A stretch of DNA of 34,986 nucleotides from Firmicutes bacterium ZOR0006 (GCA_000798955.1 JTLC01000025.1:1-34986), one strand, 5' to 3'. Numbered from the stretch's first letter, positions 9,487-17,524 are shown. The notes: generated by a model from the sequence alone, not told the origin. Numbers and translations are program-made.

Positions 9487-10368
9487 TCACCACTCTGCTT
9501 TTTTGCGGAATTGGGCTGGTGTTTGTTCGTACTTTTGCTTAAAGCACCGGATAAAATAGGAAACATTATCAAATCCATACGTACTCGCGAGTTCCGTAAT
9601 AGGGCGATCACTCTGAATAAGTGCTTGTGCTGCTCGTTCTAAACGGTAGTTATTAATATATTCAATACACGTCATGCCTGTTTCTTGTTTAAAAAAGCGT
9701 GCAAAATGAAACTCACTGTAATTTGCAACTTTCGCAAGTTCGTCTAAACTCAATGGTCGATGGTGATACTTTTCAATATAAGCGATAACTTCTTTAATTG
9801 TTTTGACTTTTTTTCGTTGCATTGCACTGAGCTTTGGGAGCGTCTTCGTATACCCATGCCGGAAGAGTTGCATGACAAAAAGTAATAAGTGACTTTTAAT
9901 TTCTAATTCATATGCAAGTGGCTTCTCGCGATAACTTGCTAGTATTGCTATTAAATGCTGTTGTAGTTGCTCATAACCGGCAGCATTAGGTTGAATATAG
10001 GGCTTAAAACTCATCTTTTCTTGTTGAATGGGCTCAATATATGTTAAATACCCCCGATCAAGAACTGATGCACTTAATAAATTCAAATCAAAAACAAACG
10101 CCCAAACTTGAACATCTTCACCTTCAACCTCTTGAAAGTGATGGAGTTCACCTTTAGGAATTACTAAAATTTCTCCGGCTTGTAAATAATAACTTTGAAA
10201 ATCAGCTTGGCAACGAATCTTGCCTCTCTCAACATAAATAATTTCCATTTCTGGATGCCAGTGCAGATGACCTTCCCAAATCCCACAACTTAAGTTAATG
10301 GCATAGATTTGAAAGGGAAATAAGCTTTCGCCATGGACAACTGCTTCTCGCATTGATGATTTCGCCAT
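9487..10368 (-). CDS. AraC-family transcriptional regulator with N-terminal cupin
   Basis: 293 residues. The N-terminal cupin sensor domain (about 15-160) carries the HLHWHPEME motif at residues 34-42 and an IPKGELHHF strand, typical of sugar- or metabolite-binding AraC proteins. The C-terminal AraC/XylS DNA-binding domain (about 188-290) has two helix-turn-helix motifs (LSLDELAKVANYSEFHFARFF, then ITELASTYGFDNVSYFIRCF) and the closing TPAQFRK. AAAGGGG lies 7 nt before the ATG. The gene is divergent from the MATE transporter gene, and a perfect inverted pair of 12-bp sites lies between them, so control of the transporter and of itself is a reasonable inference. The last residues (AEW) and the stop codon are encoded by the core of repeat array II, so the 3' end has probably been reshaped by the repeat. 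The inducer is unknown. Confidence 0.88.
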   Translation of the reverse strand: MAKSSMREAVVHGESLFPFQIYAINLSCGIWEGHLHWHPEMEIIYVERGKIRCQADFQSYYLQAGEILVIPKGELHHFQEVEGEDVQVWAFVFDLNLLSASVLDRGYLTYIEPIQQEKMSFKPYIQPNAAGYEQLQQHLIAILASYREKPLAYELEIKSHLLLFVMQLFRHGYTKTLPKLSAMQRKKVKTIKEVIAYIEKYHHRPLSLDELAKVANYSEFHFARFFKQETGMTCIEYINNYRLERAAQALIQSDRPITELASTYGFDNVSYFIRCFKQKYEQTPAQFRKKAEW

Positions 10369-10438
10369 AAAATGTCCCCTTTTTCCGCAAAATTGTGTGA
10401 TTTTTGAGCAGTTTTAGCCAAGAATCCTCTTTTTATTT

Positions 10439-10467
10439 ATAGTATAGTATGAATTGCAAAAGCGCAA
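10439..10467 (-). promoter_or_regulatory. Promoter of the AraC-type gene
   Basis: On the minus strand, -35 TTGCGC (10462-10467), 17-bp spacer, -10 TACTAT (10439-10444). The -35 lies inside one half of the 12-bp inverted repeat, which suggests autoregulation. Confidence 0.5.
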
Positions 10468-10514
10468 GTCTTGTTTTTGATTAGCTTTCTCATGTATATG
10501 GATTGCGCTTTTGC
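10456..10514. promoter_or_regulatory. Inverted 12-bp operator pair between araC-type and MATE genes
   Basis: GCAAAAGCGCAA at 10456-10467 is perfectly repeated in inverse at 10503-10514. The left half overlaps the -35 of the regulator gene. The right half lies just past a weak plus-strand promoter (TTGTTT 10471-10476, TATATG 10495-10500) for the MATE gene. This is the arrangement expected for a regulator acting on both divergent promoters. It could also be a hairpin in the MATE leader. Confidence 0.5.
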
Positions 10515-10543
10515 TTGCTGATAAAATGAAAGGAGCTTTCTTT

Positions 10544-11932
10544 ATGGCTCATTTACGAGATTACTCTTATAAAACGCTGGCAATGATTACTTGGCCACTT
10601 TTTTTTGAATTATTTTTCTACATGTTTATGTCGAGTGCCGATACTTTCATGTTGAGTATGTATTCTGACTCTTCTGTCGCTGCGGTCGGTATGGCGAATC
10701 AGGCCTTATTCTTTGTTTCTGTGATGTTTAACTGTGTAGCGATGGGAACATCCGTACTCATGACCCAAAACTATGGCGCAAAACGCCCTGAGGCAGCCAA
10801 AAAAATTGCTTCAATGTCAATTTATGTCAATCTTGCTTTTGGTCTTTTCATTAGCCTCCTCATTTTCACGTTTGGTGGCTTCTTACTCAAATTTATGAAT
10901 ACACCAGCAGAAATCTATGAAACTTCACATAGTTACTTGAAGATTGTGGGATCAATGCTCTTTTTAGCTGCTCTCGGTCCCGTTTCAAGTGCGATTTTAC
11001 GGAGTAGTGGCGATACAAAGACACCGATGAAAATTGTCCTCTTTGGAAATGCCTTAAATATTTTAGGAAATGCTTTATTTATTTTTGGCTTATTTGGCTT
11101 TCCCGCAATTGGTCCCGTTGGAGTCGCACTTTCAACCGTCTTTGCTCGTTTTGTTCAAGTCATTATTGCCTTTACGATTATTTTTACTCGTTTGAAAATT
11201 TCTTGGCGCTTCCAGTTTGATCGCCATTCATTCAAAAACATTTTAGCCATCGGCGTTCCCGGTGCCCTTGAACAATTTTCTTACAGTGGTTCTCAAATCT
11301 TCTTAACTGCTTTTGTTGCGACACTTGGCGTTGCTAGTATTACAACCCGAACATATGTGAATAACATTACTATGTTTGTGTATTTGTTTGCAGCTTCTGT
11401 ATCCCAAGCCAATGAATTGATGGTTGGTCATATGGTTGGTGCACAACTCAAAGATCTTGCTTATAAACGTGTCTTGCGAGTTGATTTGATTGCACAAAGC
11501 GTTTCTGCTGTTCTTGGATTTGCTGTTTTTGCGGCTGGTCCACTCTTATTACCAATTTTCACTTCTGATCCTGATGTCATTGCTCTTGGTCAACAAGCTA
11601 TGTTAATTATTGCGATTTTAGAACCTGGGCGTGCCATGAACCTAGCATTTGTTGGTGCCTTACGTGCCACTGGTAATGCCCGTGTCCCAATGGTTGTTGG
11701 AATCTTAGGGATGTGGCTCATTGCTGTCCCTGTTGCCTATATTCTTGCGATTCCGCTCGGCCTTGGTTTAATCGGTATTTATATCGGTATGATGGCTGAT
11801 GAATGGGTGCGTGGCTTAGCATTTTTGGTCATCTGGCGTCGGAAAAACTGGATGAATCGTTCGAATATTCAACTTCGCTCTGAAGAAGAAATTATGCAAC
11901 AAGATGAACTTGGCGTTGTGCCAATGGCATAA
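10544..11932 (+). CDS. MATE family efflux transporter
   Basis: 462 residues with about 12 predicted membrane helices in two related halves: the family's cation/drug antiporter fold. Typical features are the N-terminal block with WPLFFELFFYMFMSSADTFM, AVGMANQ, MGTSVLMTQNYGAKRPEAA, LRSSGDTKTPM and, in the second half, GVPGALEQFSYSG and ALRATGNARVPM. A short charged cytoplasmic tail follows the last helix. The start is the ATG at 10544 with GGAG 8 nt upstream; the TTG at 10511 has no ribosome site and lies inside the operator. It is divergent from an AraC-type regulator that probably controls it. The substrate cannot be read from sequence. No terminator is seen before the IS element begins 30 nt past the stop. 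Confidence 0.93.
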   Translation: MAHLRDYSYKTLAMITWPLFFELFFYMFMSSADTFMLSMYSDSSVAAVGMANQALFFVSVMFNCVAMGTSVLMTQNYGAKRPEAAKKIASMSIYVNLAFGLFISLLIFTFGGFLLKFMNTPAEIYETSHSYLKIVGSMLFLAALGPVSSAILRSSGDTKTPMKIVLFGNALNILGNALFIFGLFGFPAIGPVGVALSTVFARFVQVIIAFTIIFTRLKISWRFQFDRHSFKNILAIGVPGALEQFSYSGSQIFLTAFVATLGVASITTRTYVNNITMFVYLFAASVSQANELMVGHMVGAQLKDLAYKRVLRVDLIAQSVSAVLGFAVFAAGPLLLPIFTSDPDVIALGQQAMLIIAILEPGRAMNLAFVGALRATGNARVPMVVGILGMWLIAVPVAYILAIPLGLGLIGIYIGMMADEWVRGLAFLVIWRRKNWMNRSNIQLRSEEEIMQQDELGVVPMA

Positions 11933-12015
11933 GCGAGTATTTCCCTCATCCCATCCCCCAACAAAAAAACCCGTCAAAAGTGTGATGAACCCAATTATTT
12001 GGACAGTATAAAATT

Positions 12016-12870
12016 TTAAGTAAGTAAGGATTGATTTCTGTATTGAACAGGAGTCAGTCCTTTTAATTTTACCGAAATACGTTCGGTATTGTAATACTCG
12101 ATATATGTTTCAATTGCGAGTTGTAAATCTTCCAGTGTTTCAAACTCATTTTCATGACCAAAAAACATCTCGTTTTTTAAAAGGCTAAAGAAATTTTCCA
12201 TTGGAGAATTGTCCAGACAATTCCCTTTACGAGACATAGATTGATGAATTCCTCGATTTTGTAACGCCTCACGATATTGCTGCATTTGATATTGCCAACC
12301 TTGATCAGATTGGAAAATCAAGCCTTCTAAATTTTCATACTGTTCAAGTGCTCCAGTTAACATTGTCATTGTTTGTTCAAAGTTAGGTGATGTTGAAATA
12401 TTTACCGAAATAATATCGCGTGAATGTAAATCTAAAATTGGTGATAAATAGAGTTTTCCTGCCGCAATCTTAAACTCACTGACATCTGTTGACCAGATTT
12501 GATTTGTTTGTGTTGTTGTGAATTTTCGTTGATAATATGTTACATTTTTCTTCTCATCGACAACTTTTTCAAGCAAGAGATTTTTACACGTTCCATTTAA
12601 ATCACCTTGATACGAATTGTAACGTTTCTTTGTCTTTGGGTGTTTTCCATACAACTTCAACTCACTCATAATCCGTTTCACTCGCTTATGATTGATTTTA
12701 AAACCTTTATTCTTTAATTCAAGCGCAATCCGGCGGTATCCATATCGACCTTCATGATAGTGAAAGAGTGCTTTAATTTCCTCGATTAGTTCCACTGTTT
12801 CAGCACTTACCGTTTTATTTCGTTGGTAGTAAAATGTTGAACGACAGATTTCAATGACTTTCAGAACCAT
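12016..12870 (-). CDS. IS3-family transposase OrfB (DDE integrase domain)
   Basis: Catalytic subunit of the IS150-group transposase. The N-terminal part has CRSTFYY, followed by an HTH_21-type segment (YHEGRYGYRRIALEL). The rve/DDE core has D in WSTDVSEF, D in FQSDQGWQYQ and E in NSPMENFFSLLKNE, so the triad is complete. The family C-terminus (YYNTERISVKLKGLTPVQYR) is also present. The frame is open upstream of this ATG to the frameshift site, reading AEKVKLGNELRQKYPLE, so the natural product is an OrfAB fusion made by -1 slippage near 12912-12917; the internal ATG is only the first in-frame one. The protein cuts and joins the element's ends. Confidence 0.92.
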   Translation of the reverse strand: MVLKVIEICRSTFYYQRNKTVSAETVELIEEIKALFHYHEGRYGYRRIALELKNKGFKINHKRVKRIMSELKLYGKHPKTKKRYNSYQGDLNGTCKNLLLEKVVDEKKNVTYYQRKFTTTQTNQIWSTDVSEFKIAAGKLYLSPILDLHSRDIISVNISTSPNFEQTMTMLTGALEQYENLEGLIFQSDQGWQYQMQQYREALQNRGIHQSMSRKGNCLDNSPMENFFSLLKNEMFFGHENEFETLEDLQLAIETYIEYYNTERISVKLKGLTPVQYRNQSLLT

Positions 12871-12908
12871 TTCAAGTGGATATTTTTGCCGTAACTCATT
12901 GCCTAGTT

Positions 12909-13415
12909 TTACTTTTTCAGCGGTTGTTGGCTGCGTTTCTGAATTACGGCTTCTAACTTTTTTAAGTACTCTACTTCCAACTCTAAGTATAAATTTTTAT
13001 TTTCTAAATATTTGATTTTTTCGCTTTCAGTCATTTGTTCGTATTTTTTGGTTGGTTTTTTCATAGTAGCTCGTCTCCCTTTGGTTTTCTCTACTATAAC
13101 ATATCCTTCCAATTTATACTGCCTTATCCAGTTACATAACATTCCACGACTAAGCAAACCGTATTCAACTGCTGTGCTAATAAGCGATTTTTGATGAACC
13201 AACACTTGATCAATAATTTGTTGTTTCGTTTTCGGATCATAGTATGTTTTACATTTTTTATCCAAAATTTCTATTCCGTGGTGGTTTAGTAATCTTATCA
13301 AATATTCAATGTTCTTTCTATTTATTTTATATACTAGCGCTAATTGACTTATAGCTTCTCCTGATTTATATCTTGTATACATTTCAATTCGTTGTTCTTT
13401 TGTTAATTTCGCCAT
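12909..13415 (-). CDS. IS3-family transposase OrfA (helix-turn-helix)
   Basis: 168 residues. Two helix-turn-helix segments (from KLTKEQRIEMYTRYKSGEAI and from YGLLSRGMLCNWIRQYK) bind the element's ends. A leucine zipper (ENKNLYLELEVEYLKKLEAV) forms the dimer interface. The start is the ATG at 13415 (MAKLTKEQ), preceded by GGGGTG. An upstream ATG at 13457 is in frame but lies inside the 13426-13457 hairpin and has no ribosome site. The frame ends CTG AAA AAG TAA; the AAAAAG run at 12912-12917 is the likely -1 frameshift site into OrfB. Confidence 0.88.
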   Translation of the reverse strand: MAKLTKEQRIEMYTRYKSGEAISQLALVYKINRKNIEYLIRLLNHHGIEILDKKCKTYYDPKTKQQIIDQVLVHQKSLISTAVEYGLLSRGMLCNWIRQYKLEGYVIVEKTKGRRATMKKPTKKYEQMTESEKIKYLENKNLYLELEVEYLKKLEAVIQKRSQQPLKK

Positions 13416-13425
13416 ATAAAAACAC

Positions 13426-13457
13426 CCCATTATTTGTGTCCAAATAATGGGGTGCAT
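13426..13457 (-). other. 14-bp hairpin in the leader of IS orfA
   Basis: CACCCCATTATTTG and CAAATAATGGGGTG form a perfect 14-bp stem with a TGTC loop. On a transcript entering from outside, the hairpin would fold over the GGGGTG ribosome site of orfA and block its translation. Several insertion sequences are protected from read-through transcription this way. A transcript started inside it would not form it. Confidence 0.6.
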
Positions 13458-13487
13458 CGCAAAGTTGACGGGTTTTTTTGCGATATT

Positions 13488-14669
13488 TTATCGTAAATAG
13501 TATTCACGAATTTGACTATAATTCAATAATTGTAAAATGACATGTTGAAGCTCTGGTGTTTCTCCTTGTAATAAACAATTTGTCGGTAGTGCAGCAAAAC
13601 GAATTCGGCCATCAACGAGTAGATCAGGACTTTCTTCAGCAATTTTTGCAAGTAATGCTTCAGTAATCATCTTTTCATCACGACGTTTCGCAAGACGACC
13701 ATTATGCCAAAGTACATATTCTTCCGTTTCGCGATTTAAGTCCGCACTCCGGTTTAAATCAAGTTGTAAAACTTGATAGCTTTCTCGTTCATCATCAAAC
13801 AAACAATATAAAGCCGTTGTCTGTTTATTACCAATCGTAGCTACTGCCACCAAGAATGAGGCAATCTGGTAGTTTCCAGCTTGATCATGAATCAAAAGCG
13901 TCCGATAATGTCCTGCTGGTGCTACACCTTGAATGTGACTCTCGCGCAATTCTCGTAATCCCAAATCTTGAACTAGCGTCACTGCTTGCTGTGTCAATGG
14001 TGAAAAGTGGCTTTGGCTATCAAAAAGTGCTTCTGCCAGATTCACGACAACAGGTACAAGCTCATCTTTGACACTTGCCCCAATTGTGTACCAATCTTGT
14101 TCATAATCTAATTGACGTAAATATTCGCTTTGTTGGAGTTGCTCTAAGTTTTGGCGAACAAATGGCTTTGTTTGCTCTTGGAGTCCCGCTTTCTCAGGAA
14201 TAAGCTGGGCATAAGGCTGTAATTCACATGGTTCGTAGTCCGTTCCAAGTTGATTTAATTGAGCAAAATAAACAGTTGTTCCATTCGTTAAAAGTAAGTA
14301 ACGACTCCCAAGTTCCATTGCTGATTCGTGAGCTTTTGTATACATGCTCGGCAATAATTCTTGGTGCTGATTACTACATCTCACATAGATAAGTGGTTTT
14401 AATTTTCCTTGGCGATAATACTCGACGACAAAGTCTCCTACTCGCTCTGAGGGAATACGATATGTACGGAATGGCATTGCACTCTGAATCATCGTTGTTG
14501 GTACGGTAAGCGTCGTCACTAAGTATGTCCCGATATATTGTTTTAACGTTTGAAAATCATTGATTGGAACAAAACGTTTCTGCCAGATATCAAGATAATG
14601 TTCTTCTTGCTGATGCATATATATTTTTGGTGCTGGTGCTGTTGCTAAATTGGGTTGGAGCTTCTCCAT
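13488..14669 (-). CDS. HsdR-N-like (HSDR_N_2) domain protein with lost catalytic residues
   Basis: 393 residues. The N-terminal 40-145 region resembles the type I restriction R-subunit N-terminal fold (HSDR_N_2, a PD-(D/E)xK nuclease): RVGD at 76-79 (the family's R-x-x-D strand), PLIYVRCS at 92-99, a helix with KAHESAMELGSRY, then LLLTNG at 125-130. Where active members have E-C-K, this protein has R-C-S (97-99), so Glu and Lys are gone and cleavage is unlikely. The rest (150-393) is unrecognised. There is no helicase domain and no hsdM/hsdS nearby, so it is not a restriction enzyme. The ATG follows the stop codon of the EAL gene by one base, with AGGG inside that gene's last codons: translation is coupled and the two probably work together. 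Similarity was judged by eye only. Confidence 0.5.
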   Translation of the reverse strand: MEKLQPNLATAPAPKIYMHQQEEHYLDIWQKRFVPINDFQTLKQYIGTYLVTTLTVPTTMIQSAMPFRTYRIPSERVGDFVVEYYRQGKLKPLIYVRCSNQHQELLPSMYTKAHESAMELGSRYLLLTNGTTVYFAQLNQLGTDYEPCELQPYAQLIPEKAGLQEQTKPFVRQNLEQLQQSEYLRQLDYEQDWYTIGASVKDELVPVVVNLAEALFDSQSHFSPLTQQAVTLVQDLGLRELRESHIQGVAPAGHYRTLLIHDQAGNYQIASFLVAVATIGNKQTTALYCLFDDERESYQVLQLDLNRSADLNRETEEYVLWHNGRLAKRRDEKMITEALLAKIAEESPDLLVDGRIRFAALPTNCLLQGETPELQHVILQLLNYSQIREYYLR

Positions 14670-14670
14670 G

Positions 14671-17031
14671 CTATTCCCTACTTTCTTCTTTTATTATTTT
14701 TAACGCTTCGGATTCTGCTAATGGTTTTGAGAAATAGTACCCTTGAATGGCATCAACGCCGGATTGCTGTAAAAAGGCAAGTTCTTCAGCACTTTCCACC
14801 CCTTCTGCTAAAATTGGCAGTTGTAATGAATGGACAGCGTCAATCATCATCTGTACCAATGTGCGATACTGGGAACTCGTTGTCAATTCACGAATAAAAC
14901 TCCGATCAATTTTGACTTTTGAGAGTGGCAGTTTCACTAAATAATTTAATGATGAGTATCCGATGCCAAAATCATCGAGTGAAATTGTCATACCAAGATC
15001 TCGAAGTTGCGCAAGTTTGGCAACATTCGCTTCGATGTCCTCAAGTAAAACTGTTTCTGTTATTTCCAATTCAAGTAATTCGGGAGCAATCCCAACTTCT
15101 TGTAATAACCGTTCCACCATACTCACAAAATTATCCGCCATCACTTGATGGGCAGAAATATTGATTGCGACACTGAGTGGTCGGTCATGTTGTTCATTGA
15201 TTCTTTTGGCGAACTGCATTGCCTTACGCATGATATATTCACCCATTTCATGAATCAGTTGCCCTTTTTCAATTAATTCAATCATTTGTAATACCGTTAA
15301 ATACCGATATTTATCACTTGACCACCGAAAGAGTGCTTCAAAACCAATCAACGTTTTTTCACATGTATATTGTGGTTGATAAAATAAAATCACTTCTTCT
15401 TTGCTGAGTGCCGATTTAAAATCTTGACTAAATTCTTCATACAAACGTCGCTTAGCATCGAGGCTTGGCGTATAGAAGCAAATTTTATTTACTCCCATTT
15501 TTTTAGCCGCTTGGCGAGCTGTTTCCCCGCGGAGAATAATCTCATCAATTTGATCATGACTCATAGCTTGTTGAACAATTCCGACACGAAGTGAAATATG
15601 ATAACTTTCATTATTTTTGAGAATTGGTCGTTCTAATTTTTCAAGTATTGTCTCAACATGTTGCTGTAACATCTCGATTTCCTGTTGTGTCTGCATTGCT
15701 GTTAAAATTGTAAATTTATCACCATCATCACGGACAACAAGCGCTTGTGGGAAAGCAATTTGCAGCCGTTTTGCTAATGTTTGTAAAACTAAATTTCCCA
15801 TTGAATGACCATACTGATCATTAAACCGTTTAAAATTATCAATATCAAAAAAAATCATGGCTGCATGCTGTGGCTTTTGATAGTGAGTGTGTAAATGTTG
15901 GTATAACCCACTACGATTCATAACTCCAGTTAATGTATCTTCGTAGGCTAATTTTTCCATGATGGCTTCTTGAGCGACTGCTTTGGTAATATCTCGTAAA
16001 ATCACAATAATGCCTTCTGTTTTTTTATCGATGCCAAAGAAAGGGGCTTTATGAAACTCAAATATTCGCTCACTACCATTTTTGAATACTTTTGCCCGAT
16101 AGATAATCGGCTCACCTTTTTCTAACACTTGCAAGTCTTGCTTGCGAATACGTTCACGATCTAGTGTACTCGCGACAAATTTCGCATCATAAACACTATC
16201 ACCAATATGAATTGGTTGATCAACATGTTGCTGGTACTTCGAATTCATATTGATTAATTTACCTTCACGATCACGAATACACACGGCAAAAGGCAAGTTT
16301 TCTAACACTTTTTCAAGTTTATTTTGCTCATTGATCGCATCAGTAATATCTTTTGCAATTCCGATTGTGCCAATGACACTCGCTGTCTCGTCAATAACTG
16401 GTGCTTTATACACATGAAATTTGCGATAACCAAGTTTTCCAGGAATCATCTCATCAAATACAATTTGTTGCCGCTCATTCATCACTTGCAAGTCAAATTC
16501 TCGACAACGTTCACCAATTTGTCCATCCCAAACGTAGGCATCACCACGTTGATAGATTTCAGACATCGTTTTTCCACAATGGGTTTGAAAATGTTGATTT
16601 GCCCGAATATACTGGCTCTCTGTATTTTTAAACCAAGCCATATACGGAATATTCTCTAATAACGTATTGAATTGTAGTTCAGTGCTTGCTGCTTCTTCTA
16701 GCAACATTTGCCATCGCTGTCCTCGTTTTTGACAAATTTGCCATTGTTGATGTGTGAATGGTTGGTATAGATAATCAACATAATTGCTTGTATTTTCATA
16801 TGTTAACACTGATGTCATATCATTAGAAAGCACAATGAAAATCCACTGTGTTGGCTGAAGTTTTAGATTTTTAAAATGTTCGATTGCGCGTTGATTGACG
16901 ATAACAATGTCATACATTGTAATTGTGTGTGTATCAACCGTCGTGGCATCTTGAAAATCTAAAATGTGTTCCGTTTCTAAAAAGGTAAAGTCTTGCTGTG
17001 TCTCTAACACATCTATCAATAAAATTTTCAT
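14671..17031 (-). CDS. PAS-PAS-GGDEF(degenerate)-EAL cyclic-di-GMP phosphodiesterase
   Basis: 786 residues, no membrane segment. The order is a receiver-like N-terminal domain (1-105) without clear phosphorylation residues, PAS 1 (about 118-232), PAS 2 (about 240-352), GGDEF (about 362-520) and EAL (about 535-780). The GGDEF signature is DGDKF (436-440): the catalytic Glu is Lys, so cyclase activity is unlikely, though GTP might still bind and act as a regulator. The EAL domain is complete: EAL 565-567, NIS 624-626, ELEITE 654-659, DDFG 686-689, K707, E743 and QGYYFSKP from 763, so it should hydrolyse c-di-GMP. GAGGA lies 9 nt before the ATG. It is transcribed with the overlapping HsdR-N-like gene. 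The PAS domains suggest input from a small ligand or redox signal; which one is unknown. Confidence 0.9.
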   Translation of the reverse strand: MKILLIDVLETQQDFTFLETEHILDFQDATTVDTHTITMYDIVIVNQRAIEHFKNLKLQPTQWIFIVLSNDMTSVLTYENTSNYVDYLYQPFTHQQWQICQKRGQRWQMLLEEAASTELQFNTLLENIPYMAWFKNTESQYIRANQHFQTHCGKTMSEIYQRGDAYVWDGQIGERCREFDLQVMNERQQIVFDEMIPGKLGYRKFHVYKAPVIDETASVIGTIGIAKDITDAINEQNKLEKVLENLPFAVCIRDREGKLINMNSKYQQHVDQPIHIGDSVYDAKFVASTLDRERIRKQDLQVLEKGEPIIYRAKVFKNGSERIFEFHKAPFFGIDKKTEGIIVILRDITKAVAQEAIMEKLAYEDTLTGVMNRSGLYQHLHTHYQKPQHAAMIFFDIDNFKRFNDQYGHSMGNLVLQTLAKRLQIAFPQALVVRDDGDKFTILTAMQTQQEIEMLQQHVETILEKLERPILKNNESYHISLRVGIVQQAMSHDQIDEIILRGETARQAAKKMGVNKICFYTPSLDAKRRLYEEFSQDFKSALSKEEVILFYQPQYTCEKTLIGFEALFRWSSDKYRYLTVLQMIELIEKGQLIHEMGEYIMRKAMQFAKRINEQHDRPLSVAINISAHQVMADNFVSMVERLLQEVGIAPELLELEITETVLLEDIEANVAKLAQLRDLGMTISLDDFGIGYSSLNYLVKLPLSKVKIDRSFIRELTTSSQYRTLVQMMIDAVHSLQLPILAEGVESAEELAFLQQSGVDAIQGYYFSKPLAESEALKIIKEESRE

Positions 17032-17077
17032 AATTCCCCATCCTCTAACACATCATCTATCTTGAATTATTAGCTTT

Positions 17078-17106
17078 ATTTTATCATATTTTCGCGATTG
17101 ACTAAA
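17078..17106 (-). promoter_or_regulatory. Promoter of the EAL gene pair
   Basis: On the minus strand, -35 TTTAGT (17101-17106), 17-bp spacer, -10 TAAAAT (17078-17083) with a TGA extension. It lies just past the rplS terminator. Confidence 0.5.
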
Positions 17107-17116
17107 CACTGAGAAT

Positions 17117-17149
17117 GAAAAAAAGCCTGAAGTTTAACAACTTCAGGCT
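17117..17149 (-). terminator. Intrinsic terminator of rplS
   Basis: Perfect 11-bp stem AGCCTGAAGTT/AACTTCAGGCT (17124-17134 with 17139-17149), 4-nt loop, then at least six T on the minus strand. Confidence 0.92.
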
Positions 17150-17172
17150 GGCATCGAACTGGTAAGCAGTTA

Positions 17173-17517
17173 TTAGCGAATCTCTTTGATACGAGCTGCT
17201 TTTCCACGTAATGCACGTAAGTAGTATAGACGTGCACGACGTACTTTACCACGACGTAATACTTCGATTTTTTCGATTTTTGGTGAGTGTAATGGGAAGA
17301 TACGCTCTACACCAACGTTGTTCGAAATTTTACGAACTGAGAACGTTTCTTGGATTCCACCGTGTTGACGTTTAATAACAACACCTTCGAATACCTGGAT
17401 ACGCTCACGTGAACCCTCGATGATTTTAACGTGTACTTTTACAGTATCCCCAGATTTGAATGTAGGGATGTCAGTTTTTAATTGTGATTCCACAACTTTG
17501 TTCATTAATGCTTGCAT
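17173..17517 (-). CDS. rplS: 50S ribosomal protein L19
   Basis: 114 residues, the usual length. L19 sits at the 30S-50S interface near bridges B6/B8. Family blocks are visible: [51 protein letters not shown] and the basic end [17 protein letters not shown] lies 9 nt before the ATG at 17517, which decides against the internal ATG four codons later. Unlike the common arrangement in which it is read directly with trmD, it has a strong promoter and a structured leader of its own, so it is probably expressed separately. Confidence 0.97.
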   Translation of the reverse strand: MQALMNKVVESQLKTDIPTFKSGDTVKVHVKIIEGSRERIQVFEGVVIKRQHGGIQETFSVRKISNNVGVERIFPLHSPKIEKIEVLRRGKVRRARLYYLRALRGKAARIKEIR

Positions 17518-17524
17518 GTTTGCA

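Larger units (their letters stand above)
8879..9500 (-). repeat. Structured 143-bp tandem repeat array, locus II
   Basis: The core CACTCTGCTT recurs at 8918, 9061, 9205, 9348 and 9491 (steps 143, 144, 143, 143). Each unit has a hairpin P3 beside the core and a long stem P1/P2. P3 arms: 8879-8884/8900-8905, 9022-9028/9044-9050, 9168-9173/9189-9194, 9309-9315/9331-9337 and 9455-9460/9475-9480, with loops of 14-15 nt. P1 arms: 8945-8953/9013-9021, 9088-9096/9159-9167, 9232-9240/9300-9308, and 9376-9381/9448-9453 plus 9384-9390/9436-9442. Units 1 and 3 are near-identical; units 2 and 4 differ in sequence but keep the stems. No credible ORF lies in 8890-9486. The array reads in the sense of the minus-strand AraC-type gene, whose stop codon (9487-9489) is inside it. 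Confidence 0.85.
11962..13480 (-). mobile_element. IS3-family (IS150-group) insertion sequence, complete
   Basis: About 1.52 kb bounded by the 16-bp inverted repeat CAAAAAAACCCGTCAA (11962-11977) and its inverse (13465-13480). Imperfect homology continues inward through ATTATTTGGACA on both sides. It carries orfA and orfB in the usual -1 frameshift arrangement with an intact DDE triad. No clear 3-4 bp target duplication flanks these ends, so the exact tips are uncertain by one or two bases. It sits between the stop of the MATE gene and the stop of the HsdR-N-like gene and interrupts neither. Confidence 0.88.

Noticed and set aside
8879-9500. CRISPR array
   Set aside because: The period (143 bp) is too long, the shared core is about 10-20 bp and not a palindromic repeat with unique spacers of equal size, alternate units are near-identical, and no cas gene is present.
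9402-9611. 69-codon minus-strand frame overlapping the araC-type 3' end
   Set aside because: Shadow of the real gene and of the repeat; no ribosome site.
10454-10467. cre site in front of the MATE gene
   Set aside because: TTGCAAAAGCGCAA looks similar but has two extra bases before the CG and fails the consensus; it is better explained as half of the inverted operator pair.
11955-13485. Target-site duplication of the IS
   Set aside because: Flanks tested at the likely tips (CAA against CGA, AAC against GCG) do not match; none can be claimed.
13488-14669. Type I restriction endonuclease subunit
   Set aside because: Only an HsdR-N-like segment is present, its E-x-K is lost, and there is no helicase domain or hsdM/hsdS partner.
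14671-17031. Active diguanylate cyclase
   Set aside because: The signature reads DGDKF, with the catalytic Glu replaced by Lys; only the EAL half has all catalytic residues.
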